Position numbers and translations under genes: made by a program
The notes under the pieces: generated by a model
What the model saw: the letters and a program-made list of their open reading frames with translations, nothing else
Database searches by the model: none
Told to the model about the DNA's origin: nothing
Shown: positions 1 through 9,206 of the stretch, piece by piece
How positions within the stretch are numbered: position 1 is the first letter of the stretch
Layout: every line of letters begins with the position of its first letter
DNA from: Torymus aiolomorphi
Taxonomy: Eukaryota > Arthropoda > Insecta > Hymenoptera > Torymidae
Direction: 5' to 3'
Assembly: GCA_036365515.1 (NCBI GenBank)
Contig: CM070873.1
Span: 74,054,529-74,118,528, forward strand
Length of the DNA stretch: 64,000 nucleotides

Positions 1-308
1 TTGTAGAATTCTTTGCCTCTGTCGGTCTGGAGATTTTTCGGTACTCTACCTTTAACCAATACCGATTTCATAGCTTCTGAAACATCTTTGCCCGTTTTTC
101 TCTTTACAGGAACAGCCCATGCATATTTGGAGAAAACGTCGATTATAGTGAGCAGATATCTATAGCCCTTATTGTCGCGAGCATATGGAATCATTTCGAC
201 GAGATCTGCTTGCCAAGTTTCATCCAAACCACGCACGTCAAAGTTTCGACGTGAATAGTTACATCTTGCAGGCTTATGTAGTTCTTCAACTAGTCTTTCA
301 TGTTCCAT
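1..308 (-). CDS. Polinton/Maverick retroviral-type integrase, 3' part cut by window edge
   Basis: The minus frame is open from an ATG at 306..308 to the window edge (about 102 codons). It reads as the start of the rve-type catalytic core found in Polinton integrases: a basic lead-in (HKPARCNYSRR), a first catalytic Asp in DETWQADL, a YLLTIIDVFSKYAWAV strand and a second Asp in LQTDRGKEFY. The third acidic residue would lie beyond the edge. Known role of the family: integration of element DNA. It is the first of four minus-strand genes that point away from the capsid genes. No break is visible in this part. The next gene ends only 10 bp upstream, a tight virus-like spacing. Confidence 0.85.
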   Translation of the reverse strand, partial: MEHERLVEELHKPARCNYSRRNFDVRGLDETWQADLVEMIPYARDNKGYRYLLTIIDVFSKYAWAVPVKRKTGKDVSEAMKSVLVKGRVPKNLQTDRGKEFY

Positions 309-318
309 GTTTGTGGAA

Positions 319-672
319 TTACTGATTGAATAATTGTGCCATAGCCTCTTTTATAGTCAAAATGTCAGCTTTTATTAGAGATATCTGAACATCAAGGCCA
401 TTTCTGTGATTATCAACTATTATATCCAAATCATCCAGACTAGTTCTAAGTCTCGTAGTTATGTCAATCATTCCTCGAATTTCTATTTGAATGATCTTTC
501 GTAGAGTTTCTAAATTTACAACATCGATCGGTTGCTGAGGATCGGCAACATTGCATAATTTTTTATTTTCTATGTCGTAGTGGCCGTCAGTCGTGACTTT
601 AAAGCCAACGCCAGCTGGTCCTCGACTGCCTTCGAGTTTTCCAAGGTTACGTCCAAACACGTCAACGCTCAT
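319..672 (-). CDS. Polinton-associated fibre-like protein
   Basis: An intact 117-codon ORF starts with ATG. Residues about 18-50 hold a GPAGVGFK...TDGHYD..NKKLCNV..P..PIDVVN pattern. A glycine-rich turn followed by DGxYDxxNKxLxNV and a D-V-N motif is typical of trimeric fibre or tail-spike modules in DNA viruses. The C-terminal half is predicted coiled coil, with heptad-like Leu/Ile (LRTSLDDLDIIVDNHRNGL). The position next to the integrase and the length suggest a small structural protein, possibly a host-binding fibre. That function is inference; its membership of the Polinton gene set is more secure. Reading frame unbroken. Confidence 0.6.
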   Translation of the reverse strand: MSVDVFGRNLGKLEGSRGPAGVGFKVTTDGHYDIENKKLCNVADPQQPIDVVNLETLRKIIQIEIRGMIDITTRLRTSLDDLDIIVDNHRNGLDVQISLIKADILTIKEAMAQLFNQ

Positions 673-702
673 TTTAAGAATGAATCATATATTCATGTGC
701 GC

Positions 703-1652
703 TTAATATATATAGCCCGCTTCACGCAATTCCTCGATTACAGAGTGTATCTCGTTTACGTGACTTGGATTTCCGGCAGATCTTTCAGCTATTAGTAATT
801 GAAGACGGTCAACGAGCTCGTTTGGATCGTCCCAGTAGACATAGTCTAAAGCAGTACACTTTTTTGTAATTTTATAACGAGGTAATGAGCCACCTTTAAT
901 AAGTTCTTCAGTAGTTGCCTTTTTTGCAATTTTATAACGAGGTAATGAACTACCTTTAATCGCTTGTCCAGTAGTTTCTCTCTAGGTAATATTGAACATT
1001 GGAGCAATAATATTATTGAATTTATTACTATTATGAATACGAATCCTTTCGTTCTTATTATGTCGCTTTTTATGAGCAGACGATAGTTTTAATATTTTGT
1101 GATAATTTTTTAAATCATCGGGACTTATGTTAATTTTATTTGGTTGTTTCGTTATGAGTAATTCGAGTAATCCTGTAGTTTTCGGGTATCCTACTCTATT
1201 AACTTTAATTTTATTACTATTAAAGCTAATCGGTAAATTACCAATAAAAAATTCACCATTTTCATTCGAACTCCATAAATTTTGTCAATATACTGGGACT
1301 GATTAAGCTTAAGGGCCTTGATGTACAAATCAGAGTCATCTTCAATATCGCTTCCTGCTGTTTCGAAAGATGTCTCGTGGACATTCTGTAACGTATCATT
1401 GAAATCACTGTCAAAACTGTCATTTTGTTTAACGCTACTTTGTTCGATGATGTTATCGTCGACACTACTTTGTTCAATATTTTTCTGAGCTACAAGTTTT
1501 TGAAGAGGATCAACTATTGGTTTTAAAGTTTCACTTAAAATCTTTTCGGCATTTTCTTTTCCAAGTTTTATTATTCTATATTTGCGTTTAATCCCATCTC
1601 GTGCTTTAACAAGTTGACGAAGCACGTTCTTTTCTCGTTGAAAGTCAGCCAT
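703..1652 (-). pseudogene. Conserved Polinton protein with C-terminal NELVDRL domain, broken
   Basis: The frame starts at ATG 1650..1652 with a basic helical N-terminus (REKNVLRQLVKARDGIKRKY), then an acidic Ser/Asp-rich linker. Near 1265 the frame shifts, and an in-frame TAG follows near 988. The C-terminal part is still readable to the TAA at 703..705 and ends in a compact conserved block containing YWDDPNELVDRLQLL and VIEELREAG. I recognise this C-terminal block as recurrent in Polinton loci of insects, but its function is unknown to me. A 60-bp tandem duplication (about 860..980) repeats a SLPRYKI...KK peptide. Interpretation: a disrupted accessory or structural gene. Confidence 0.65.
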
Positions 1653-1693
1653 GTTATCGTCTCAACGATCAGTCAGAAACTGTTGATTATCAC

Positions 1694-1811
1694 CTACGTG
1701 CATACTATATTTATAGCAAATTTGTCGAAGCCCTTGCGAAATCTACCATCATTTATTCTTCTATCTTTATCGATGACTAGAAAACCATGCTTATCATCTC
1801 TCCAACACTTA
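1694..1811 (-). pseudogene. Packaging ATPase, 3' fragment separated by transposon
   Basis: The minus frame encodes about 38 residues (CWRDDKHGFLVIDKDRR...) to a TAG at 1694..1696. This is the C-terminal strand and tail of the FtsK/HerA-like ATPase whose 5' part is at 7272..7861. The two parts are separated by the DNA transposon 1812..7271. Counting one copy of the duplicated TTA, 590 + 115 nt = 705 nt, exactly 235 codons, and the reading frame agrees across the junction. The assignment rests on that frame agreement and on the gene order. Confidence 0.75.
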
Positions 1812-2640
1812 CAAGGAAGGTACCCCAAGTGTAAGTTGCCGATTTGAACGATATTGCAATATGTTGTAGTACATTAAAAAATAAGAGACACGTATTTTTT
1901 TTACGTGCTCATAGACACTTTAAGGGGGTGAAATCTACCCGTAAAGTTCACCCTCAAAAACAGTTTTTTTCAAATATTTCAAAAACGAATAAAGCTAGCT
2001 TAATGAAACCGACGCCAAAAGTTGTAGAATAAAAAAACCTTCAAAATAGCATTACTTTCAATTTTAAGGATAGCAACCCCTATTTTTTTTCTTCAAGAGA
2101 ACTAAGCTTTTTTCATCAATTTTCAGCTATAAAAATTACAATAAATTATATATCGCCTCAAAACTGATTCCATTTAAAAGAAAATTAAAAAATAAAGTTG
2201 ACCTGTCTCGTGGTTTTGGCCAAAATTATTTTTTAGGGGTAACTACCCCTTATTTATTTTTTGTTCATTATTTCAGAAATAAATAAAGATACCTTAATAA
2301 AACCAACGCTAAAAATTTTAAATAAGAAAGGCTTCAAAACAGCATTATTTTCAATTTTAAGAGTAGCAACCCCTATTTTTTTTCAAGAAAACTAAGCTTT
2401 TTTCATCAATTTTCAGCTATAAAAATTATAATAAATTATATATCGCCTTAAAACTGATTCCATTTAAAAGAAAATTAAAAAAATAAAGTTGACCTGTCCC
2501 GTGGTTTTAACAAAAATTATTTTTTAGGGGGTAACTACCTTAATAAAACTAACGCTAAAAATCTTAAAATTAAAAAGGCCACACATCTGTATCACTTTCA
2601 ATTCTAAGGGTAGGAACCCCTATTTTTCTCTTTTTAAGGA
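1812..2640 (+). repeat. Left inverted arm of the DNA transposon
   Basis: Matches the reverse complement of 6355..7271. It contains an internal tandem repeat with a period of about 293 bp: the block around 2095 (CTAAGC, TTTTCATCAATTTTCAGC, then TATATCGCCT) recurs around 2388. A short ORF seen in both arms (about 62 codons ending PTPKVVE) is a by-product of the repeat and not a gene. Confidence 0.85.
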
Positions 2641-2961
2641 AATTAAGAGACTTTATTGACTTCAATGGTGAAACTTATCGATTTTTATCGACTTCTACTA
2701 ACTTTTTCTAGCAGGGAGGGTAAATGTGTTTATTATTTTTTTCTGAAAAAATTGCGTAAATAATCAAAATTTAGTGAGATTAATTTTTTTTCAAAAAAAT
2801 AATAAAAATTAAAGTTACGTGTTGCAGAAAAATACAAAATGAAATGATAACTAATGTAAATATGGTTTTTGTTTTAACAACACAAGTTTTATTATTACTA
2901 TTACTACAAAAAATTTAAAGTATTCTCAAAAAAGTAATTGTTTGTCGAAAAGCTCGAGGCA

Positions 2962-4647
2962 TTATGGATTGTAAGTTGTACAATAATGATATTCTTCAAA
3001 AAAGTGTTTTAAGCATAAAGATTTTTTACACCACGAACATCTAACAATTGCAACATTATTACAACCATTGATCTCACAATGCGTTGCACAGGAATCTCCG
3101 AAACTGAAACTTACGGGGTCATCGAAATCTCCTGGTCGATTCACAAGTTACCCACTTTTATACCACGAATATTTAAATAGATTTTCATATCGTGGAGATG
3201 AAAATTGGTTATGAACCAAAGACTGTAATTTAATTATATTATTTCTCAAGTGTAAATTTAAGTCTTCGTCTATGAGCAAAACATGGTCTGAAAAATGTTT
3301 AACATAGTTCTTCCATGTGCGGAATCCATATACATCTAACGGCTGTATGTTTCCAGTCGTTCCTGTAGGTATCATTTTGAGATGTAGTGTTTTATCGTGT
3401 GGCGTAACTTCCTGTACAATCGTTGGACAATGACCACTCCACGAATCAATTAGCAGCATGCTTCTAGGTCCAACTTGGGGAAAATATACCTCTTTTAACC
3501 ACGCCTTAAAGAGTTCTACAAATTTGGATTTTATTTAAATGTGTCTTCCGAAATAATTAACGTTTTGTTTTTAGAAATTAATAGAACGTGATTTTACCTG
3601 AATTAAGTTTTCCAGATGTCGAGGATGTAACATATACTTTTGTAGGCACAAACAAATTTTGTGACAATTGGTCCAAATTCTCCGCTTCGTTCCTTTAATG
3701 CTAAAAATAATGGTGATAGTAACTTTCCTGTGGCTGAAATTGTCGGCTGTACAGTATAGCTATGAGTTGTTGATGTGACCGAGTGTACAAGGCACTGTAA
3801 TTTCTTTTCTCCTTCAAAAGCAAGAGATCGACCAGAATGCATTTCCAACTGAAAACCAGACTGGTCTGAATTATATGTATTGTCAGCGCCTATTTGATTA
3901 ATTAATTGTTTGACTTCTGTTACGAATTCTACTTCTTTTTTATGCAAATCATTTCTATTTTCTATACTTTTTTTTGTGATAAATTTATTAATTTTTCGAG
4001 AAACAATTCTATGGGTGTTTTTAAATTTTGAAAGCCAATGTTTTGAAGCTGTAAATCTTACGTCCTTATTTCCGATTACTTTTCGTGCTTGTAGAGCCCA
4101 TCTTCTTAAATCGTTGTCATGAATTATTAATCCAGCTTCAGTAGCAGCTTTAAAATTTTTTAGTCTGAAATCGCAAATTCTTGCAATTTTTTCTCGGTAA
4201 GTTCCACCTTGATTGATTTGGTGAGCCCAGCGATGTAACTGTGTTTCAGAACTGACTTTTCTGAATCTATTTTGAACTGTTTTAAGCGATAAATTCTTTT
4301 TTGTTTTTCCACTTCTCCAATATTCTACAGCCCTTTTTTGTATTCAAAACTCAATGGTTCTTCATGTCCCGTACATTGATCCGTAGGTAATTCAGAATAG
4401 TAAGGAAGTGTATGTAAATCAACATCTTCCACAATACGTGCATCTGTTTCTTTATATTCTTCTTGAAAATCCAACGATTTTTCCATTATAACATCAATGC
4501 TATTAGACGATTCCATTAAATCTAACAGTATCATTTGGAAATGGTCTTTTATTTCTATTTCTTTAATATTATAAGGGCTATTTTCAATATCAAGTGTTTG
4601 GAAATAGGCAAGCAGCAAATTAATAACATTCAGAGGATTAATTTTCA
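2962..4647 (-). pseudogene. DDE transposase of the 1812..7271 element, broken
   Basis: Likely start is ATG 4645..4647. The order is: an acidic N-terminal region to about 4335; a frameshift in an A-run near 4335; a helix-turn-helix/CENPB-like DNA-binding region (SLKTVQNRF, WALQARKVIG, FTASKHWLSKFK); then a first catalytic Asp in YNSDQSGFQ. A second frameshift lies near 3650. A likely intron of about 80 bp follows (donor CAG/GTAAAA near 3599, acceptor TTTGTAG near 3519). Next come a second Asp in MLLIDSWSGHCP, PTGTTGNIQPLDV, an in-frame TAA at about 3145..3147, and a Cys-rich tail (C-x2-C-x4-C). This is an inactive copy. The family is recognised as a DDE_1-type transposase; the exact superfamily is uncertain. 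Confidence 0.75.
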
Positions 4648-4719
4648 TTTTGAGTGCTAAAATAATCAAACATTTATAAGAATAATTGCATACAGAAATA
4701 ATATCTTTACAACACACAT

Positions 4720-6350
4720 ATATAGAATGCTGAAAATAAAAATATTTTTTTAATTTGTATGCGTCACCCCTCTAAACTTTACATTACTATGTTGCGAGAA
4801 CATAGCTATTTCTCAATGAGGAAGCTTTGTACGTTGTACGTTGTACGCTTTTACTGATGTACGCCATCATGCGACCAATGTCTTTTTACCGGGAAATATT
4901 TGTTTAAATATTAAAAAAATACCATATTTTCACAAGATAATAATGTTGCATTTAAAAAGGCGACACATACAAATAAAACAAATATTTATACTTTGGGTCA
5001 TCCTGTTAAGAATCTATTAAGAATATCGTTTCTGTATATTTCTTTACTAAAGCGCTTGATTAAAATGAAAAGAAGGTAATCTCGAGTTTTTTTTTTAAAT
5101 TTGTAAACAGTAATCGATAAGATGTATTGCACAATGCCTGTTAATTTAGATTTATTAAAATTAAGATTTAGTTATTTAAAATTATTATTTGTATGTAAAA
5201 TTTATTATTTGTAAAACATCTAATAGTAAAGGAACCGTATACAATTTTGGTTAAAAATTGAATCAGGAGTCTATAATTTTGTTAATAACAGAAAGTAAAC
5301 AATACAGTATACACAATAAAGTATATTTTGATACATTTTTTAATTTTCGTAAAAATATTAAAAATACTTTATGCACTTATAAATCAGGATTTTTTAAATC
5401 TTTAAAATTAAAGAAAAATCAATTTAAACTATTTGTGCTCTATAACGTCAAATGTATCTCCAAAAAATGTAACAATGTACGAAATTGCATACTTTCTAAT
5501 ATGTTCATTAAAAATAACGCAAAATATAATTTTGAAAAGCTGTTATAATTTTATTAAAGCCTATAGACAGATACGAAATTCTTACAATTAATGCATTAGA
5601 TCTGATATATAAATAGACATTTACCTGTAGTTTTGTAGTGCTGCTGACATTAAAAAAATGAATTGATGCAATATTACAGCCACAATATTGTAGAAATAAC
5701 CACTTTCACAAAACAACACTGCACGACTGGAACTCTACCGATTTATAAATACAATGTTTGCCAGTAATATATGAAACTACGAGTTAAATCACCAATCTAT
5801 AGATATCCGCCTCATAATAACATAAAAATAACATATTATTTTCTCATTCACAATCAGCGATTACTCTTATTTACTGCATAAAAATCACTTACATCCACGT
5901 ACACACACGCACACACACATTAATTTTTTTTAATGCTTTATTTATCACGTATCAAAACGGTACGATTGCCTTTGACGAAGTATTTATAATAATACATAAA
6001 ATATAATAAAGGGAAGTAAGAACATAATGAACTTCCGGGGATGATTTGCACCCCTTTGAAATGTATTATTCACAAATAAAAAATATAAATATTTTTCGTT
6101 TTTTGGTTCACTACAACATATAAAAGTTTAAATAAACATGTTACTTTTCTTGTGGAATTCAAGTCAAAATTAGTTTTTTGAAAAAGCTTTACAATAATCC
6201 GTTTAAACAAGTAGTTTAACCAAACTAATTTTGCAAAATTAATGATAAATTAGTATTTCGTATTGCCCGAAAGCGCTAAAATTACATAGCGTTTGTCTGT
6301 GTTATTGGTCAAAATTTTATGGTCAATCTTTTCAATGGACTGGTTTTTAA
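4720..6350. other. AT-rich interior of DNA transposon, no gene seen
   Basis: Between the transposase start and the right arm the sequence is AT-rich with short homopolymers and a small (CA)n near 5898. The only long frame (5258..5548, plus) is Asn/Lys/Phe-rich with no recognisable motif and fits chance in AT-rich DNA. A degenerate piece resembling the GAGGAAGC hairpin of the microsatellite-bearing repeat family occurs near 4818. Confidence 0.6.
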
Positions 6351-6354
6351 AGAG

Positions 6355-7271
6355 ATGTATTTATTGTAATTTTTATAGCTGAAAATTGATAAAAAACTTA
6401 ATATCTTTTAAAAAAATAGGGGTTGCTACCCTTAAAATTGCAAGTTATGCAGATTTATGGCCTTTTTAATTTTAAGGTTTTTAGCGTTAGTTTTATTAAG
6501 GTATCTTTATTTATTTCTGAAATAATGAACAAAATAAAAATAAGGGGTAGTTACTCCCTAAAAAATAATTTTGGTTAAAACCACGGGACAGGTGAACTTT
6601 ATTTTTTAATTTTCTTTTAAATGGAATCAGTTTTAAGGCGATATATAATTTATTATAATTTTTATAGCTGAGAAATGATGAAAAAAGCTTAGTTGCCTTG
6701 AAAAAAAAATAGGGGTTGCTACCCTTAAAATTGAGAGTAATGCTGTTTTGAAGCCTTTCTTATTTTAAAGTTTTTAGCGTTGGTTTTTTAAGATGTCTTT
6801 ATTTATTTCTGAAATAATGAATAAAATATAAATAAGGGGTAGTTACTCCCTAAAAAATAATTTTGGCCAAAACCACGAGACAGGTCAACTTTATTTTTTA
6901 ATTTTCTTTTAAATGAAATCTGTTTTGAGGCGATATATAATTTATTGTAATTTTTATAGCTGAAAATTGATGAGAAAAGCTTAGTTTTCTTGAAAAAAAA
7001 TGGGGGTTGCTACCCTTAAAATTGAAAGTAATGCTGTTTTGAAGGCTTTTTTATTCTACAACTTTTGGCGTCGGTTTCATTAAACTAGCATTATTCGTTT
7101 TTGAAATATTTGAAAAAAACTGTTTTTGAGGGTGAACTTTAGGGGTAGATTTCACCCCCTTAAAGTGTCTATCAGCACGTAAAAAAAATACGTGTCTCTT
7201 ATTTTTTAATCTACTACAACATATTGCAATATCGTCCAAATCGGCGACTTACACTTGGGGTACCTTCCTTG
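6355..7271 (-). repeat. Right inverted arm of the DNA transposon
   Basis: Reverse-complement partner of 1812..2640, ending CCTTCCTTG at the TTA target duplication. The tandem sub-repeat (period about 295 bp) is present about three times here (around 6365, 6655 and 6948) against about two in the left arm. The arms have therefore changed copy number independently. Confidence 0.85.
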
Positions 7272-7861
7272 TTAGAGCATAATTCTTTAAACTGTACAAA
7301 AGTCATATCGGTATTCACATGATCGTTGTAGATATGCTTTAGATTTACTTCATCTTGTCTAAAAATAGCAAGTAAGTTTACATTATCTCTGACAAGATGT
7401 TTGGGAACATGAGCATAAGTTTGACATAGTTAAAAACAGTCAACCTTTTTATGTCTGCCCATGCAGAAAAGTGCTCTAACATTATCTTGTTTCTCACAAG
7501 CAATATCGTCAAATATCATGATAGAGTTTGGAAGTGCATGATCAGGGTCGACAATTGCATCGTGCTCGCTGAACGAAAAATATTGTACACCTTCTATAGG
7601 TTCTAAAATTTCATTTAAAAGTTTATATTTTGGCTGATTTAAAGATTTTGAATAGACGTATACGTTTTCAAATCTAACGCCAATTGGATGTGTTATGAGA
7701 GCAAGTAAACTATTGGTTTTTCAACAGTTTGACGGGCCGCAGAAGACGGCTCGTATACTATCAGGAAGTAGATCGCCGTGTCGCTTTGCTCTTTTATCAT
7801 GTTCTACGACTGCGTCAAAATTTTCTATTGGTAGCTTTACCAGTTGCTCTTTGAAGTCCAT
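7272..7861 (-). pseudogene. Polinton FtsK/HerA-like DNA-packaging ATPase, 5' part, two internal stops
   Basis: The frame starts at ATG 7859..7861 (MDFKEQLVKLP). The Walker A region is recognisable (VFCGPSNC followed by KTN), but the codon between Cys and Lys is TGA (7721..7723), where the family has glycine. Walker B is intact (SIMIFDDIAC). A second in-frame stop (TAA 7430..7432) precedes QTYAHVPKHLVRDN. The gene is then cut by the transposon after LCS. Known role: motor that pumps genome DNA into capsids (A32-like). It is divergently oriented from the PLA2 gene, with about 45 bp between the ATPase start and the PLA2 TATA box. Clearly non-functional. Confidence 0.85.
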
Positions 7862-7905
7862 GATCTTTACTCTATGACAACCAAATCATGACTAATTGCT
7901 GCGAG

Positions 7906-7943
7906 TATAAATAGTGGTCTTATATATTTCGCATCATCAGTTG
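7906..7943 (+). promoter_or_regulatory. TATA box and initiator of the PLA2/protease unit
   Basis: TATAAATA at 7906..7913 is followed 32 bp downstream by TCAGTTG at 7938, which fits the arthropod initiator. The first ATG after it (7962) is in the PLA2 frame. This decides the start and makes an upstream in-frame ATG at 7914 unlikely. Confidence 0.6.
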
Positions 7944-7961
7944 CCCGTTGGCTTTCGAAGA

Positions 7962-8804
7962 ATGATGATCATTCACAAACGCGGAGACGGTTTAGTTGAT
8001 AAAATTATCAATAAACTTCTGTTTGAGCTTCACATACCTGGTTATCAATACTGCGGTCGAGGAACAAAGTTGGCAAAGCGTTTAGCTAGAGGAGATCTTG
8101 GAATTAATCCACTCGACGCTGCTTGCAAAGAGTACGATATAGCTTACTCTCAAAATCGTGAAAACGTTCAGGCGAGGAACGAAGCAGATACAATTTTAGC
8201 TGATAGAGCTTGGAATCGTGTTAAATCAAAAGACGCTAGTTTTGGCGAAAAAGCGTCTGCATACGCTATAACTAATACTATGAAATTAAAATCTAGATTT
8301 GGCATGGGTTTGAAAAAGATAAGTAAAAAGAGAAAGCAAAATAGCGCTAAAAAATCGGGAATGGGTTTGAGAAAAAAAGCTAAGAAGAGAAACCAAGTTT
8401 CCTTGAAAAATATTATCAAAGCTGATCCCTTTGAATCAACGCCAAGTAACTGTGCTCAAACAATCATACGATCAGCTTTGAAAAAAGCTCGAAGCGCTGT
8501 TAAAGAAGCTGGAGGAAAAAAGAATATTAAAATTCCACGTATTTTACCAGTTCCCATGAAAACAGGAGGAGTATTGCCATTTCTCATACCTCTATTTGCA
8601 GGTTTGAGTGCAACTGGCGCTCTAGCTGGTGGTGCTGCTGGAATAGTAAAAGCCGTAAACGATACAAAAGCTGCTAAGCCGCAGTTGGAAGAAAATAAAA
8701 GACATAATAAAACTATGGAAAGTGTAGCGTTGGGCAATGGCTTGTATCTTAAACCTCATAAAGTTGGATTAGGTCTTCATTTAAAAAAGAAAAAAAGTTC
8801 ATGA
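7962..8804 (+). CDS. PLA2-domain virion protein of Polinton/adintovirus type
   Basis: 280 codons, unbroken. Residues about 25-65 show a parvovirus-VP1-like phospholipase A2 core: calcium loop YCGRGTK and helix NPLDAACKEYDIAYSQ. In this fold the catalytic dyad is His-Asp; here the His position is Tyr (TAC), so lipase activity is probably lost. The middle is strongly basic (KKISKKRKQ, KKAKKRNQ). A Gly/Ala hydrophobic stretch follows (FLIPLFAGLSATGALAGGAAG), then a tail with a repeated GLYLKP/GLGLHLK motif. Known family role: membrane breach during entry and capsid core. The first ATG after the initiator was chosen as start. Its TGA overlaps the protease ATG (ATGA). Confidence 0.8.
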   Translation: MMIIHKRGDGLVDKIINKLLFELHIPGYQYCGRGTKLAKRLARGDLGINPLDAACKEYDIAYSQNRENVQARNEADTILADRAWNRVKSKDASFGEKASAYAITNTMKLKSRFGMGLKKISKKRKQNSAKKSGMGLRKKAKKRNQVSLKNIIKADPFESTPSNCAQTIIRSALKKARSAVKEAGGKKNIKIPRILPVPMKTGGVLPFLIPLFAGLSATGALAGGAAGIVKAVNDTKAAKPQLEENKRHNKTMESVALGNGLYLKPHKVGLGLHLKKKKSS

Positions 8805-9163
8805 GATTACCTCATCGAGCACTTACCGATGCTGATATATTAAAATATGCAAAACTCTTTAAAATCTCAAATTTTCGGGGAGTATTTATGAGAAATGCAT
8901 TGCCGGCTTCTGGACCGCACTATTGTGAATCAGCTATAGTTAATCTAGATGATGCTAGCGGCCTTGGAACACACTGGGTTGCATACAGAAAAAGAGGCAA
9001 AAATGTTGTATATTTCGATAGTTTTGGTGATCTCAGACCTCCGTTAGAGTTAATATTATATCTCGGGGTTAACGAAGTTAAATATAATCATGAAAGATAT
9101 TAAGATTTTGACACATTCAATTGTGGTCACCTCTGTCTAAAATTCTTGTGCGGGGCTATATAA
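8801..9163 (+). pseudogene. Adenain-like cysteine protease, stop before the catalytic Cys
   Basis: The start overlaps the PLA2 stop by 4 nt, so both were probably made from one transcript. The catalytic His lies in GTHWVAYRK and the acidic residue in VYFDSFG. A TAA at 9101..9103 interrupts the frame. Beyond it, still in frame, comes the block with the nucleophile (DTFNCGHLC), and the natural end is TAA 9161..9163, which lies inside the next TATA box. Known role: virion-maturation protease (adenovirus and Polinton PRO). The truncated product would lack the nucleophile. Confidence 0.82.
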
Positions 9164-9192
9164 GGAGAGGTAGGGGAAATATTGTGTCATTC
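9157..9192 (+). promoter_or_regulatory. TATA box and initiator of the minor capsid gene
   Basis: TATATAA at 9157..9163 and TCATTC at 9187..9192, 30 bp apart, with the minor capsid ATG at 9207. The TATA box overlaps the terminal codon of the protease gene. Confidence 0.6.
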
Positions 9193-9206
9193 TGTTTTAA
9201 GCTGTC

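Larger units (their letters stand above)
1812..7271 (-). mobile_element. 5.46-kb cut-and-paste DNA transposon with long inverted repeats
   Basis: Both ends are the same sequence in inverted orientation (CAAGGAAGGTACCCCAAGTG), flanked by a TTA duplication (1809..1811 and 7272..7274). TA plus one base is an equivalent reading. Long sub-terminal inverted arms (about 0.85 kb each) enclose a minus-strand DDE transposase at 2962..4647. The target was the Polinton ATPase coding sequence, which proves the boundaries because the flanks rejoin in frame. CENPB-type helix-turn-helix plus DDE_1-like motifs suggest the Tc1/mariner-pogo assemblage. The 3-bp TSD and the long arms are not classic for that group, so the superfamily is left open. 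Confidence 0.88.

Noticed and set aside
1844..2032. 62-codon ORF repeated at 7051..7239 as a conserved small gene
   Set aside because: It is the same sequence in the two inverted arms of the transposon; no independent sign of coding.
5258..5548. 96-codon ORF in the transposon interior
   Set aside because: Asn/Lys/Phe/Ile-rich chance frame in AT-rich DNA; no motif and not placed like a second transposon gene.
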